Under the pieces are notes generated by a model. It ran no database searches. It saw only the letters and a program-made list of their open reading frames with translations, and was not told the origin of the DNA. DNA of 64,000 bases. It comes from Pigmentiphaga litoralis. Lineage in GTDB: Bacteria > Pseudomonadota > Gammaproteobacteria > Burkholderiales > Burkholderiaceae_B. Both the position numbers and the translations under genes were made by a program. The DNA lies in NCBI RefSeq assembly GCF_013408655.1, contig NZ_JACCBP010000001.1, positions 3,658,001 to 3,722,000 of the forward strand, given 5' to 3'. Positions 48,484-56,259 of this stretch are shown piece by piece. Position 1 is the stretch's first letter. The number at the start of each line of letters is the position of its first letter.

Positions 48484-49602
48484 TTACGGCAAGGGCGCGG
48501 CACGCGGCACCCGCAAGGCATATTCGCCCGCCAGCTGGCGGTAGTCGGCCATGGTGCTGCGCACGTAGTCGGTCAGGGCATCGCCCACCAGGGTCTGCGG
48601 GAACAGCCCGGCCGCCGCGCGCTGCTTGGGGTAGGCAGGGCGCGCCATCAACTGGCGGAAGGATTCGACCCAGGCGCGATAGTCGGCATCGGTGACCTTA
48701 CCGCCCACATACACGCCGCGCACGATGGGCCAGCGGATGTCGTAACCCTGCTCCATGGCGGTGGGCACGGTGGCCAACGCGCCGGGCAGGCGTTCGGACG
48801 ACAGCACGGCCAGGACGCGAATCGGCGCGCCTGCCGCCAGCAATTGCGCGGCTTCGGAGGCGTCACCGGCGACGACCTGCACATGCCCGCCGGTCAGCGC
48901 CGTCAACGCTTCGCCGCCGCCTTCGAAGGCCACGAAGCGCATGAGCTTGAAGTCCACGCCAGCCGCGCGTGACACCTTGGCGGACTTGAGCCAGTCCTGG
49001 CTTCCCAGGGTGCCGCCCGCGCCGAACACCACCCCGTTGGGGTTGGCCTTCAGTGCACTGACAAGATCCTTCAGGCTTTGGTAGGGTGCGTCCTTGCGCA
49101 CCACCACCACGCCATAGTCCATGCCCAGCGAGGCGACCCAGCGCACGTCTTTCTCGGTGTACGGGCCGAACTTGCCTTGCGCCAGATTGAGCAGCGACCC
49201 TGCCGAAAAGGCCACCAATGCGCTGGGGTCGGCGGGCCGGGTGGCGACGATACTGTGAAACGCCACCGCGCCGATGCCGCCCAGCAGATGCGTGATACGG
49301 ACAGGCGATGTCACCAGCCGTGCGTCGTCGAACATCGTGCGGACCAGACGGCAGGTCACGTCAAAGCCGCCGCCGGATTTGGCCGGGGCAATACATTCAG
49401 GCTGCGCGACGGGGGGTGCGGCGGGCAGGGCCTGGGCCTGCGCGGTCGTGGCCGCTGCAAAGGCCAGCGCAGCCGCCGATGCCGATACGACGGCAATCCG
49501 CTTTGCGCTCCGAACCGCGCTCGCCAGGTTGACAGCCGTGCCCAGCCTGCCGACCCCGGCCGTCCTGGCGACCCGATAGCGTCTGCTCATTCTTGTTGTC
49601 AT
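48484..49602 (-). CDS. tctC: TctC-type tricarboxylate receptor
   Basis: A 372-aa TTT receptor of the true TctC branch: mature QPECIAPAKSGGGFDVTCRLVRTMF, FSAGSLLNLAQGKFGPYTEKDVRWVASLGMDYGVVVV, VFGAGGTLGSQDWLKSAKVSRAAGV, FVAFEGGGEALTALTGGHVQVVAGDASEA and YDIRWPIVRGVYVGGKV are characteristic. The signal peptide is long and basic (residues 1-57, ending TAQAQ). It binds citrate or a similar tricarboxylate. ATG 49602 overlaps the kinase stop by 4 bases and has a GGAAGAGAC site. TctA and TctB are absent downstream, so this receptor appears committed to the adjacent two-component system. Confidence 0.93.
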   Translation of the reverse strand: MTTRMSRRYRVARTAGVGRLGTAVNLASAVRSAKRIAVVSASAAALAFAAATTAQAQALPAAPPVAQPECIAPAKSGGGFDVTCRLVRTMFDDARLVTSPVRITHLLGGIGAVAFHSIVATRPADPSALVAFSAGSLLNLAQGKFGPYTEKDVRWVASLGMDYGVVVVRKDAPYQSLKDLVSALKANPNGVVFGAGGTLGSQDWLKSAKVSRAAGVDFKLMRFVAFEGGGEALTALTGGHVQVVAGDASEAAQLLAAGAPIRVLAVLSSERLPGALATVPTAMEQGYDIRWPIVRGVYVGGKVTDADYRAWVESFRQLMARPAYPKQRAAAGLFPQTLVGDALTDYVRSTMADYRQLAGEYALRVPRAAPLP

Positions 49603-51029
49603 GTCTCTTCCTTCCTCTGCGGCGCGGGCCAGCGAATGCTGACCACGAGCCCCGGCCCTGGCGCGGGGGCGTCGCCCGCCTCGGCCAGCGTCAGGCCGCC
49701 ATGATGCCGCTCGGCAATCGATCGCGCGATCGCCAGACCCAACCCCGCGCCGGAACTTCCGGCCCCGGACCCCGACGCGGCGCGAAGGAATCGTTCTCCC
49801 ACCCTCGCCATCAGCTCCGGATCCATGCCCGGTCCATTATCGAGCACGCTCAATCTTTGCTCGCCGTCGGCCACTTCCCCATGCAGGGTGACCACCCCTT
49901 CTTCGGGCGCGTGCCGGATCGCATTGTCGGCCAGATTGGCAAGCGCCTCGCGCAGCATGCCGCGATCGCCAAACAGGTTGAGATTCTCCACGACATCGAC
50001 ACCGAGGTCGATGCGCCGTTCCCGCGCGCGCGGCAGCAAGGCCAGCGCCACTTCGCGCAGCAGTTCGCCCGCGTCGAACTCGCCGGGCCGCAACGCCGCC
50101 GTGTCGCTGCGCGCCAGGGCGAGCAACTGATTCGTGCTGCGGGTGGCATGGCTGACCTGGCGCGCCAGCGCATGCAGGGTGGCGTCGGTATCCAGCTTGT
50201 CCTTGGTCAACAGGGCATAGTCGATCTGCGTGCGCAGGGTCGCCAACGACGTGCGCAATTGGTGGGACGCGTCATCCAGGAAGATGCGCTGCTGCGCCAT
50301 CACGCTTTGCGTGCGTTGCAGCTGATGGTTGATGGCGCCAACCAGTGGCACCACGTCGGCGGGCAGGCCTTCGCTATCGAGCGGCGCCATGTCCGCCGGT
50401 GACCGCGCCCGGACCTGCTGCGCCAGGCGTGCCAGCGGTCGCAGCGCTACCGCCACGATCAGCGCCAGGGCCACCATGATGGCCAGCAGCACCAGCCCAT
50501 CCCGGGTGGCCGCGCGCACCACGAAATTGCGCGAGAACTGCTGGCGCGACACGGTGTTTTCGGCCACCTGGATGATCAGGCGCTGCGCCGGGCTGCCGCT
50601 CAGCGGCTGCGCCAGTTCACGCGTGTAGGCGCCCAGACGCAAGGACTCGCCAAAGTATTCGGCGTCGTAGAACACGGGCACGTTGTCGCGCAGCGGCTCG
50701 GGCGGCAGGGGCAGATCGGGACTGCCGATCTCGATCACGCCGTCGGCCGTGGCGACCCGGAAGTAGACGGTGCCGTTGGCGGTCAGCTGGAAGAACTCGA
50801 ACAAGCGATACGGCAGCTCGATCGACAAGCCACCCGACGCGGTCGACACATTGGCATCAAGCGACCGCAGCGCGCCTGACAGCGACCGGTCATAGGCTGC
50901 ATCGGCCGACGCCAGCGCATCCACCCGCGTCGCCACCAGTTCCGCGCCCACCACCAGCAACATGGCGGGCAGCAGCAAGGACAACAATTGCGCCGTCAGG
51001 CTCAGGCGCCTAAACCGGCTCCAGGACAT
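49599..51029 (-). CDS. tctE: TctE-like sensor histidine kinase
   Basis: A 476-aa sensor kinase. Two membrane helices (about LTAQLLSLLLPAMLLVVGAEL and LVLLAIMVALALIVAVALRP) bracket a TctE-type periplasmic domain (about 35-170). The HisKA motif is FLDDASHQLRTSLATLRTQIDYAL, followed by N-box LANLADNAIRHAPEEG, G1 VLDNGPGM and G2 GSSGAGLGLAIA. It should sense a carboxylate together with TctC. ATG 51029 lies within the response-regulator gene (20-base overlap); the frame from 51137 is antisense-like leader. It is followed directly by tctC. Confidence 0.93.
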   Translation of the reverse strand: MSWSRFRRLSLTAQLLSLLLPAMLLVVGAELVATRVDALASADAAYDRSLSGALRSLDANVSTASGGLSIELPYRLFEFFQLTANGTVYFRVATADGVIEIGSPDLPLPPEPLRDNVPVFYDAEYFGESLRLGAYTRELAQPLSGSPAQRLIIQVAENTVSRQQFSRNFVVRAATRDGLVLLAIMVALALIVAVALRPLARLAQQVRARSPADMAPLDSEGLPADVVPLVGAINHQLQRTQSVMAQQRIFLDDASHQLRTSLATLRTQIDYALLTKDKLDTDATLHALARQVSHATRSTNQLLALARSDTAALRPGEFDAGELLREVALALLPRARERRIDLGVDVVENLNLFGDRGMLREALANLADNAIRHAPEEGVVTLHGEVADGEQRLSVLDNGPGMDPELMARVGERFLRAASGSGAGSSGAGLGLAIARSIAERHHGGLTLAEAGDAPAPGPGLVVSIRWPAPQRKEET

Positions 51030-51675
51030 AGCCCAGTCCTCGCAGTGTGACAATGCGCACGCCGCTGTTTTCCAGCCGCTTGCGTACCCGGTGCACGACG
51101 ACCTCGACCAGTTCCGGGGCGACGTGTTCATCGTCACCGAATACCCGGTCCACCAGGTCCTGCTTGGACACGGGTTCGCCGCTGCGCAAGATCAGCGCGC
51201 GCAGCACGCCGTATTCGCGCGGGGGCAGGGCCAGCTGTTGCTGCTGCAGGGTGAATTGGCGGGTGACGGTATCAAAGGCCAGCGGGCCGCAGGCAAAGCG
51301 CGGATGGCTCACCCCGCGGGCGCGGCGCACCAGCGCGGTCAGGCGGGCTTCGAGTTCGGCCAGCGCAAAGGGCTTGGCCAGGAAGTCGTCCGCGCCTTCA
51401 TTGAGCGTGCTCACTCTTTCGGCAAGGGAGTCGCGCGCGGTCAGGATCAGCACCGGCATCCGCAGGTCGCGGGCGCGCAGGCGTTGCAGCACGGTGTGCC
51501 CCGCCATGCCAGGCAGGCCCAGGTCAAGGACCAGGACGTCGTAGGTCTGGGTGTCGAGCGAGGTTTCGACCAGCCGACCATCGTCGACCCAGTCGACGCG
51601 CCAGCTCAGTTCCTCCAGCGCCTTGCACAGCCACTGGCCCAGTTCTCGTTCGTCTTCGGCTAGAAGGATGCGCAT
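51010..51675 (-). CDS. tctD: TctD-like OmpR-family response regulator
   Basis: A 221-aa response regulator: receiver domain with acidic pocket (LAEDERELG), phosphorylation site VLVLDLGLPGMAG, Thr in LILTARDSL and Lys in FLAKPFALAEL, then an OmpR winged helix (RFACGPLAFDTVTRQFTL, VEVVVHRVRKRLENSGVRIVTLRGLGYVLEP). It is the first gene of the tctD-tctE-tctC unit, each overlapping the next. Its target is presumably a tricarboxylate transporter elsewhere, plus this operon. The 107 bases between its start and ligA's stop hold nothing I can identify. Confidence 0.95.
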   Translation of the reverse strand: MRILLAEDERELGQWLCKALEELSWRVDWVDDGRLVETSLDTQTYDVLVLDLGLPGMAGHTVLQRLRARDLRMPVLILTARDSLAERVSTLNEGADDFLAKPFALAELEARLTALVRRARGVSHPRFACGPLAFDTVTRQFTLQQQQLALPPREYGVLRALILRSGEPVSKQDLVDRVFGDDEHVAPELVEVVVHRVRKRLENSGVRIVTLRGLGYVLEPV

Positions 51676-51792
51676 GGCGGGCGCGGCGAACGCGCTAGAG
51701 CTGTCGGAGCCGCGATTCTAGTCCTGAATATCCCGGACTCCGAATCGCGGCCCCGAAGCTGTCTGAACGCCTCGAGCTGCCCGCACCGATCC

Positions 51793-52185
51793 CTAGCGCA
51801 TCGTCGGGACGTTGCGGGTATTCATGAAGTCTTCAAAGCTTTCGCCGCGCATGGCGGCGTAGACCTTCAGGTTCGGCATGCTGACGACCCGGGCAAACTT
51901 TTCGAGCACAAAAAAGTTGGCGCCGTGCCGGACCAGGCCGATCCAGTCCTGCGCGCGAATCATCGCCTTTTCATCGTCCGTCAGTCCGGCCGCGGTCATG
52001 CTCGCTTCCGGATCGTCAACGAAGGCCTTGCGTGCATCGGCGCCGATCATGTTCCAGAAGAACCGGTTCAGCTTGAGCACGCGGTGGCTGGTCCGGATGT
52101 CGAACACATAGGTGCCGGCCAGGTCTTCCAGACCCGCCAGTTGCGGGTTGGTGAACACGGGTTGCGTGAATGCAGGCGCGTTCAT
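51793..52185 (-). CDS. ligA: Protocatechuate 4,5-dioxygenase alpha-type subunit
   Basis: A 130-aa LigA-type small subunit: LAGTYVFDIRTSHRVLKLNRFFWNM, RKAFVDDPEASMTAAGLTDDEKAMIRAQDWIGLVRHGANFFVLEKFARV, the standard block that covers the active site of the beta subunit. ATG 52185 makes an ATGA overlap with the ligB stop; the longer frame to 52449 is inside ligB. Type II extradiol dioxygenases of this kind open protocatechuate at the 4,5 bond, or gallate or methylgallate in close relatives. The rest of the 4,5-cleavage pathway (semialdehyde dehydrogenase, hydrolase, aldolase) is not in the window. Confidence 0.93.
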   Translation of the reverse strand: MNAPAFTQPVFTNPQLAGLEDLAGTYVFDIRTSHRVLKLNRFFWNMIGADARKAFVDDPEASMTAAGLTDDEKAMIRAQDWIGLVRHGANFFVLEKFARVVSMPNLKVYAAMRGESFEDFMNTRNVPTMR

Positions 52186-53066
52186 GACACCACCTCGGAA
52201 GCCGCGCGGGTTTCGGCAATGTCGGCGCTGCCCGCCGACTCGTACAGCACCACCGTCATGGCAGTCGTGGTCGCCAGATAGTAGTTCTGGTGCAGCTTGC
52301 GGATCGGGCCTTCGATGGCGCCGCGCATGGCCAGCCACATGATCTGCTCGACACTTTCGGCGCCGCCCAGCCGCACGTAGTCGGCGTGGGTCATCTTGGT
52401 CAGTTGTTCCGGGTCTTCTTCCAGCAGGCGAAGGAATTCCATATCCCATTCGGTATTGTTGAAGCCGGTGCGCTCGCCATGGATCTGGTGCGACAGGCCA
52501 CCGGTTCCCACCACCACGACCTTCAGGTCTTCGGGATAGGACTCGATCGCGCGGCGCACGGCCTGGCCCAGGCGATAGCAGCGGCGCGCCGTCGGCAACG
52601 GGTACTGCAGCACGTTGATGGCGATGGGCACCACGGCGCCGGGCCAGTCCGGATCATGCGGCCACAGCAGCGGCAAGGGCGATGCACAGCCATGGTCCAG
52701 CGGCTTGTCCTGGAACACGGTCAGGTCGAACTCGTCGTTCACCAGCGACTCGGCAATGTGCGCCTGGAAGTCGACATGGCCCTTGATCGCCGGCAGGTTG
52801 CGCAGGCCCGCGCCTTCGTCGGCAACCGGAAAGCGGTCGGCCACGCCCAACGCAAAGGTCGGGTACACGTCAAAGAAGAACGTGGTGCAGTGGTCGTTGT
52901 AGAAGAAGACCAGCACATCGGCCTGCTTCTCGGCCAGCCAGGCCGCGACCGGTTTGTAGCCTTCGAACAGGGGAGCCCAATCGGGGTCGGTCTGCTTGCC
53001 CTTGTCGTACGCGACGCCAATGGTGGGCACGTGCGAGGTGCCGATTGCGCCAATGATTCTTGCCAT
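52182..53066 (-). CDS. ligB: Protocatechuate 4,5-dioxygenase beta-type subunit
   Basis: A 294-aa LigB catalytic subunit. Metal-ligand and active-site regions: MARIIGAIGTSHVPTIG (first His), YNDHCTTFFFD (His), and DHGCASPLPLLWP; VVVVGTGGLSHQIHGERTGFNNTEWD and the LGGAESVEQIMWLAMRGAI segment are LigB hallmarks. It binds Fe(II) and forms a heterotetramer with LigA. The ATG at 53066 has a GGAGACC site; a longer frame to 53420 is antisense-like. The exact catechol substrate is not fixed by sequence; the vanillate demethylase genes on the other strand point to protocatechuate. Confidence 0.92.
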   Translation of the reverse strand: MARIIGAIGTSHVPTIGVAYDKGKQTDPDWAPLFEGYKPVAAWLAEKQADVLVFFYNDHCTTFFFDVYPTFALGVADRFPVADEGAGLRNLPAIKGHVDFQAHIAESLVNDEFDLTVFQDKPLDHGCASPLPLLWPHDPDWPGAVVPIAINVLQYPLPTARRCYRLGQAVRRAIESYPEDLKVVVVGTGGLSHQIHGERTGFNNTEWDMEFLRLLEEDPEQLTKMTHADYVRLGGAESVEQIMWLAMRGAIEGPIRKLHQNYYLATTTAMTVVLYESAGSADIAETRAASEVVS

Positions 53067-53097
53067 TCCAGGTCTCCTCGTGCCGCCGTGCGGACGA

Positions 53098-53826
53098 TCA
53101 GTGGCCCGATGCCGCGCGTGCGGTCTCGGGGAATTCTTCTGCGCGGACCGGGGCTGCCCCGGTCCGCTCCATGTGCATGCTGTTTTCTTGGGTGACCGCG
53201 TGATCGCGAAACAGGAATTCCGCGCGATCACCCTTGCCTGCCGCAATCGCTTCGACGATCGAATGATGCTGCCGGTGGGCATAGAACAGCAGGTCGAACA
53301 CCGTGCGCTTGTCCAGATGCGCAAAGGCAATGGCGCGCGGCGCCGCGAAGGGCACCAGGTTGCAGCGCGCGGCCAGCTCTTCGAGCAACGGGATCCGCGC
53401 GCCGGCCAGCACCAGGGCATGGAAGCGCGCGTTCATTTCACCGTAGCGCAGTTCTTCGTCGACCGTGATGACGCGTTCGGTAAACAGCGCGTCGCCTTCG
53501 GCCAGGCAGGCACGCAGGCCATCCAGGATGTCGGGCGACGCGCCCCGCTCGGCCAGGGTGCGTGCCGCCATGCCTTCGAGCGACGCCCGCAGGCGCAGCG
53601 CATCCAGTGACTCGTCAGGCGTGAAGGCGCGCACGGCATAGCCCCGCTGCCCCGAGCGGACCAGCAGGCCTTCTTGTGCAAGCACGGGCAGGGCCTGGCG
53701 GATCGGCATGCGCGAGGTGCCCAGGCGCAGGGCGAGTTCGGCCTCGCGCAGGCGTTCGTCGGGCGCGAGTTCGCCATTCAGGATCATTTCCCGAAGCTGC
53801 AAGGTAGTGGACGTCGGTCGAAGCAT
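53098..53826 (-). CDS. GntR-family (FCD) regulator of the lig/van genes
   Basis: A 242-aa FadR-type GntR regulator: TLQLREMILNGELAPDERLREAELALRLGTSRMPIRQALPVLAQEGLL (winged helix) and an FCD domain (LDALRLRASLEGMAARTLAE, EMNARFHALVLAG, AHRQHHSIVEAIAAGKGDRAEFLFRDHAVT with metal-binding histidines). ATG 53826 is favoured over the upstream 53889. It is the first gene of the ligBA operon and is divergent from vanB-vanA-fdhA. The intervening 247 bases hold repeated GGGATCCC palindromes, probable operators. Confidence 0.93.
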   Translation of the reverse strand: MLRPTSTTLQLREMILNGELAPDERLREAELALRLGTSRMPIRQALPVLAQEGLLVRSGQRGYAVRAFTPDESLDALRLRASLEGMAARTLAERGASPDILDGLRACLAEGDALFTERVITVDEELRYGEMNARFHALVLAGARIPLLEELAARCNLVPFAAPRAIAFAHLDKRTVFDLLFYAHRQHHSIVEAIAAGKGDRAEFLFRDHAVTQENSMHMERTGAAPVRAEEFPETARAASGH

Positions 53827-53837
53827 GATTTGGCCGT

Positions 53838-54008
53838 TTGGGATCCCGAAATGATTGTACCCATAAGACGATGCCCGTAATACCGGCATGCATTCGGGTA
53901 AACACTCCCCGTTGACGCGGCTTGGGATCCCGAATAGGCTGTCACCAGCTTGATCGTTCCGGATTTTTCACGGATCGACGGCATCGGGGATCCCACGCAA
54001 GGATCCCG
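53838..54008. promoter_or_regulatory. Repeated GGGATCCC palindromes between the gntR and vanB starts
   Basis: TTGGGATCCCGAA occurs exactly twice, at 53838-53850 and 53922-53934 (start-to-start 84 bp, eight helical turns). GGGGATCCCA at 53986-53995 and AAGGATCCCG at 53999-54008 are partial copies. All share the core GGATCCC. The first is 11 bases before the gntR start; the last two precede vanB. Autoregulation and control of both operons are inferred. Confidence 0.72.
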
Positions 54009-54073
54009 TGCAATGCATCCATCATGACCCGGCGCCATGCAGCGACCGGGCACCCGCCCTCAGGAGACACCCG

Positions 54074-55051
54074 GTGCGGCCACGTTTGTTCGACGTCCTT
54101 GTTGCCGCGGTGCGGCCCCTGACACCCCAGGTCAATGAATACCTGCTGCGTGCGCCCGATGGCGGTCCGCTGCCCGCCTACGAGGCCGGCGCCCACATCG
54201 AACTGCATTGGACGATGCCCGATGGCGAACCCATGCTGCGGCACTATTCCCTGATCGGCGGCGACGCCCTGCGCGACGATCCCCCAGGCACCTGGCGGAT
54301 TGCCGTGCAGCGGGAAGACCGCGCGCGCGGTTCCGCCGATATTCATCGCCGCTTCGTTCCGGGCATGACGCTGACGTGCTCCCACCCCCTCCATCACTTC
54401 CGTATTGACCGCCGCGATGGCCACAGTGTGCTGATCGCTGGCGGCATCGGCATCACGCCGATCCTGTCGATGCTGCGCAGCGTGGCGCGGCGAGGGTGCA
54501 GCTTCGACATGGTCTACACCGCGCGATCCGCGGAACGCATGGCGTATCGGCAGGAGGTCGAGACGCTGGCCGGCACGCATGGGCGGCTGCATGACACCGG
54601 CACGCAAGGCCGCCTGGATCTGATCGCCTATCTGGCCGCGCAACCCGCCGGCGCGACCGCGTATGTGTGCGGCCCCGCATCGCTGATCCAGGCCGTGAAA
54701 GACGCCGCCGCATCGCTGGGCTGGGATCCCGCCCGGGTGCGCAGCGAAACGTTTGCCGCCGCGCCGTCCGCTGACGACGTGGGATTCGACGTGGAGTTGC
54801 GCGCATCGGGACGCACGTTGCGGGTGCCCGCCGGCGCGACCATCCTGGACACACTGACCGCTGCCGGGCTCCACCCCTTGTACGACTGCCGGCGTGGCGA
54901 ATGCGGGCTCTGTCCGGTGCCCGTGCTGGCGGCCGACGGTCCGCTGCGCCACCGCGACCGTTATCTGTCGGCCGACGAACGCGCGGCCGGCAAAAGCCTG
55001 TGTATCTGCGTGTCGCGCTTGCAGGGCGACCTGCTGGTGCTGGACGCGTAA
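54074..55051 (+). CDS. vanB: Vanillate O-demethylase-type reductase (GTG start)
   Basis: A 325-aa phthalate-family oxidoreductase: FMN/FAD-barrel with HYSLIGGD, NAD-binding VLIAGGIGITPILSMLR and AYVCGPASLIQAVK, and a C-terminal plant-type [2Fe-2S] domain with cysteines in YDCRRGECGLCPVPV and the fourth in SLCICVS. The start is a GTG at 54074 with an AGGAGAC site; the in-frame ATG at 54008 would add an unrelated leader. It passes electrons from NAD(P)H to the Rieske oxygenase. It lies 22 bases upstream of vanA. Confidence 0.92.
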   Translation: MRPRLFDVLVAAVRPLTPQVNEYLLRAPDGGPLPAYEAGAHIELHWTMPDGEPMLRHYSLIGGDALRDDPPGTWRIAVQREDRARGSADIHRRFVPGMTLTCSHPLHHFRIDRRDGHSVLIAGGIGITPILSMLRSVARRGCSFDMVYTARSAERMAYRQEVETLAGTHGRLHDTGTQGRLDLIAYLAAQPAGATAYVCGPASLIQAVKDAAASLGWDPARVRSETFAAAPSADDVGFDVELRASGRTLRVPAGATILDTLTAAGLHPLYDCRRGECGLCPVPVLAADGPLRHRDRYLSADERAAGKSLCICVSRLQGDLLVLDA

Positions 55052-55073
55052 AGCCATTCTTGAAGGAGTTGCC

Positions 55074-56168
55074 ATGTCCGCCGTCATTCCCCTGCGCCGC
55101 GCCGAACCCGCATTCGAGCCGGGCGGCTTTGCCAATCATGCGACGCCCGCCGTGCGCAATTGCTGGTACGTGGCCGGCCGCGGCAGCGAGATCAGCCGGG
55201 ACCTGATGCGCCGCAAACTGCTGGGCGTGGACGTGGCGCTGTACCGCACGCTGGCCGGCGAACCCGTTGCGGTTCGCAACCGGTGTCCGCATCGATCGTT
55301 TCCGCTGGCCAAGGGCAAGCTTGACGGCGACATCCTGGTGTGCGGCTACCACGGCATGCAGTTCGACTCGTCGGGCCAGTGCGTCAACATGCCGTCCATG
55401 CCCACGACACCCACGCACGCCAGCGTGCGCACCTACCCCTGTGCCGAACGCGGGCCGCTGGTGTGGATCTGGATGGGCAACCCCGACCTGGCCGATCCGG
55501 CCCTGATCCCCGACACGCATTGGCTGAACGATCCCGCATGGGCCAGCGTGACGGGCGACTTCCACATGAAATCCGACTACGTGTCCATGCACGAGAACCT
55601 GCTGGATCAGACGCACTTTCCCTTCCTGCATCCGGGCACGGTCGGCACGCCGGAATACGCGCGGTCCAAGCTAGACGTGCGTGAAGAAGACGACCGCGTC
55701 ATCATCCATCGCGCGCTGCGCAACTCGCCCCCGCCAGGCATCTACGGCGTGCCGGCCGAGATCATGCACAAGCGCGTCGACCGGTATTCGGACTCGCAGT
55801 TTGCGTCGCCCGCCATGCACGTTGCGTTCGCGCGCATCGTCGATCCGGAGCCCGATCACGGCCGGCCCTCGCAGTACCGCTTCAACATCACCCACCTGAT
55901 CACGCCCGAAAGCGACGGCGCGATCCATTACTGGTGGTTCAACTCGCGCGACTTCAAACTGCACGACACCGACGCCGATGGTTTCCTCAAGGCCGCGTCC
56001 GAGCAGGCCTATCTGGAAGACGTGGATGCGCTGGAAGCCATCCTGGAAGTCGTCACGTCCGAAGACGAACCGCAGTTCGACCTGAACTTTGCCCCCGACA
56101 AGCCGGGCCTGCTCATGCGCAGGATCCTGCACCGACGCGCGGCCGAGGAAGCAGGCCACCCGGCCTGA
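55074..56168 (+). CDS. vanA: Vanillate O-demethylase-type Rieske oxygenase
   Basis: A 364-aa Rieske non-heme iron oxygenase. The N-terminal Rieske centre is CPHRSFPLAKGKLDGDILVCGYHGMQF (two Cys, two His). The catalytic Fe(II) site is HENLLDQTHFPFLHPGT. The opening PAVRNCWYVAGRGSEISR is typical of the VanA/phthalate branch. It should remove the methyl group from vanillate (or syringate) as formaldehyde. Closely related oxygenases act on phthalate or isophthalate, but the adjacent formaldehyde dehydrogenase supports O-demethylation. ATG 55074 has an AAGGAG site. Confidence 0.92.
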   Translation: MSAVIPLRRAEPAFEPGGFANHATPAVRNCWYVAGRGSEISRDLMRRKLLGVDVALYRTLAGEPVAVRNRCPHRSFPLAKGKLDGDILVCGYHGMQFDSSGQCVNMPSMPTTPTHASVRTYPCAERGPLVWIWMGNPDLADPALIPDTHWLNDPAWASVTGDFHMKSDYVSMHENLLDQTHFPFLHPGTVGTPEYARSKLDVREEDDRVIIHRALRNSPPPGIYGVPAEIMHKRVDRYSDSQFASPAMHVAFARIVDPEPDHGRPSQYRFNITHLITPESDGAIHYWWFNSRDFKLHDTDADGFLKAASEQAYLEDVDALEAILEVVTSEDEPQFDLNFAPDKPGLLMRRILHRRAAEEAGHPA

Positions 56169-56259
56169 CCCCGACCGCCTTGACCGGTTACGTGCTTCGG
56201 GCAGACACGACCTGCCTGGCCGATCACTGCCACCGGACCACCACCGAGGAGACGTACCC

